Source: an uncultured Fibrobacter sp. (GTDB taxonomy: Bacteria; Fibrobacterota; Fibrobacteria; Fibrobacterales; Fibrobacteraceae). Taken from it: a stretch of 51,097 nucleotides of DNA. The notes below the pieces were generated by a model, which saw nothing but the letters and a program-made list of their open reading frames with translations, did no database searches and had not been told where the DNA came from. Location: NCBI RefSeq assembly GCF_947166265.1, contig NZ_CAMVDO010000021.1, positions 1 to 51,097 of the forward strand, read 5' to 3'. The translations under genes and the position numbers were made by a program. Every line of letters begins with the position of its first letter. Position 1 is the first letter of the stretch. Shown piece by piece: positions 50,821 to 51,097 of this stretch.

Positions 50821-51097
50821 GACTCCTCCTTATTTCGGCAATGTCCTCTTTTACGCTTTTGAACTTGGATTTGATATCCCTTCTCTTGGCGTCTTGCTCC
50901 TCGAATGACTTGGCTTCGGGACTGTTGCCTTGGCATAGATATTCCGTTACTACCTGGTCGCCTTTTCTTGAAACAAGATAGAAGTAAATCTTCTGTCCGA
51001 TTTTCTTTTTTCGCAGAGACCCTTTGGGGAAGGCTTCGAGCATGGCGGAATACTTCGCCTGAAGCCTTTCCAGCCGATCGAGTTCTTCTTTCAATAT
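50798..51097 (-). CDS. Partial helical protein upstream of the nucleotidyltransferase
   Basis: The frame is open to the window edge, so its start may lie outside. About 98 residues are visible: two long charged coiled helices surrounding a basic hairpin-like segment (KKKIGQKIYFYLVSRKGDQ). Its 23-nt overlap with the nucleotidyltransferase suggests translational coupling and a functional pair, with this as the likely partner or antitoxin-like protein. Confidence 0.65.
   Translation of the reverse strand: MLKEELDRLERLQAKYSAMLEAFPKGSLRKKKIGQKIYFYLVSRKGDQVVTEYLCQGNSPEAKSFEEQDAKRRDIKSKFKSVKEDIAEIRRSLGKLARK

Overview
The window is almost certainly chromosomal DNA from Fibrobacter (phylum Fibrobacterota). 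Three proteins carry the Cys-rich paralogous domain typical of that genus (FISUMP, Fib_succ_major): lipoproteins at 4.1-7.4 kb and 7.4-9.7 kb, and a membrane protein at 22.1 kb. Ser/Gly-rich linkers and basic C-terminal tails on large exported proteins point the same way. This comes from reading the translations; no database search was run.

Layout. 0.1-10.3 kb: a BASS-family transporter, then an outer-membrane biogenesis block (bamA, two large FISUMP lipoproteins, an OmpH/Skp chaperone). 10.4-13.3 kb: a run of small palindromes, tRNA-Gly(GCC), a membrane adenylate/guanylate cyclase with a tiny membrane partner, and divergent hemW. 13.4-20.4 kb: two giant exported proteins in tandem. 20.6-23.9 kb: a flavodoxin-like reductase, then a four-gene operon with an HExxH membrane protein, a FISUMP-like membrane protein and two unknowns.

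24.1-40.4 kb is a clearly AT-richer defence-like island. It begins with a four-gene operon (coiled-coil protein, truncated Hsp70-like ATPase, Cys/Pro-rich protein, Z1-domain ATPase) closed by a strong terminator. A UvrD-like helicase and a small coiled-coil protein follow. Convergent to them is a restriction-modification-like pair: an Eco57I-class DNA methyltransferase and a PLD-SNF2 helicase, with a 34-codon winged-helix-like frame between them. I recognise no described system with the Hsp70-plus-Z1 layout, so this is the main candidate for a new system.

40.5-46.2 kb holds three paralogous sigma-70-like proteins, each preceded by a terminator-like leader hairpin and shared dyads. They are interleaved with small unknown proteins, an Rpn-type nuclease and a set of near-identical promoters. 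46.4-51.1 kb has a CotH-kinase lipoprotein, an acyl-CoA dehydrogenase gene broken into pieces by four palindromic insertions, and a nucleotidyltransferase gene pair running off the edge.

The second candidate novelty is in the acyl-CoA dehydrogenase gene. Three copies of one 65-66 bp element interrupt it in the same orientation. Their first hairpin stems differ in sequence but keep pairing (compensatory changes), and each carries a GNRA-type second loop on the sense strand. Reading frames on either side of each element are intact, so the question is whether these are passive REP-like insertions in a dead gene or removable or bypassed structured intervening sequences.
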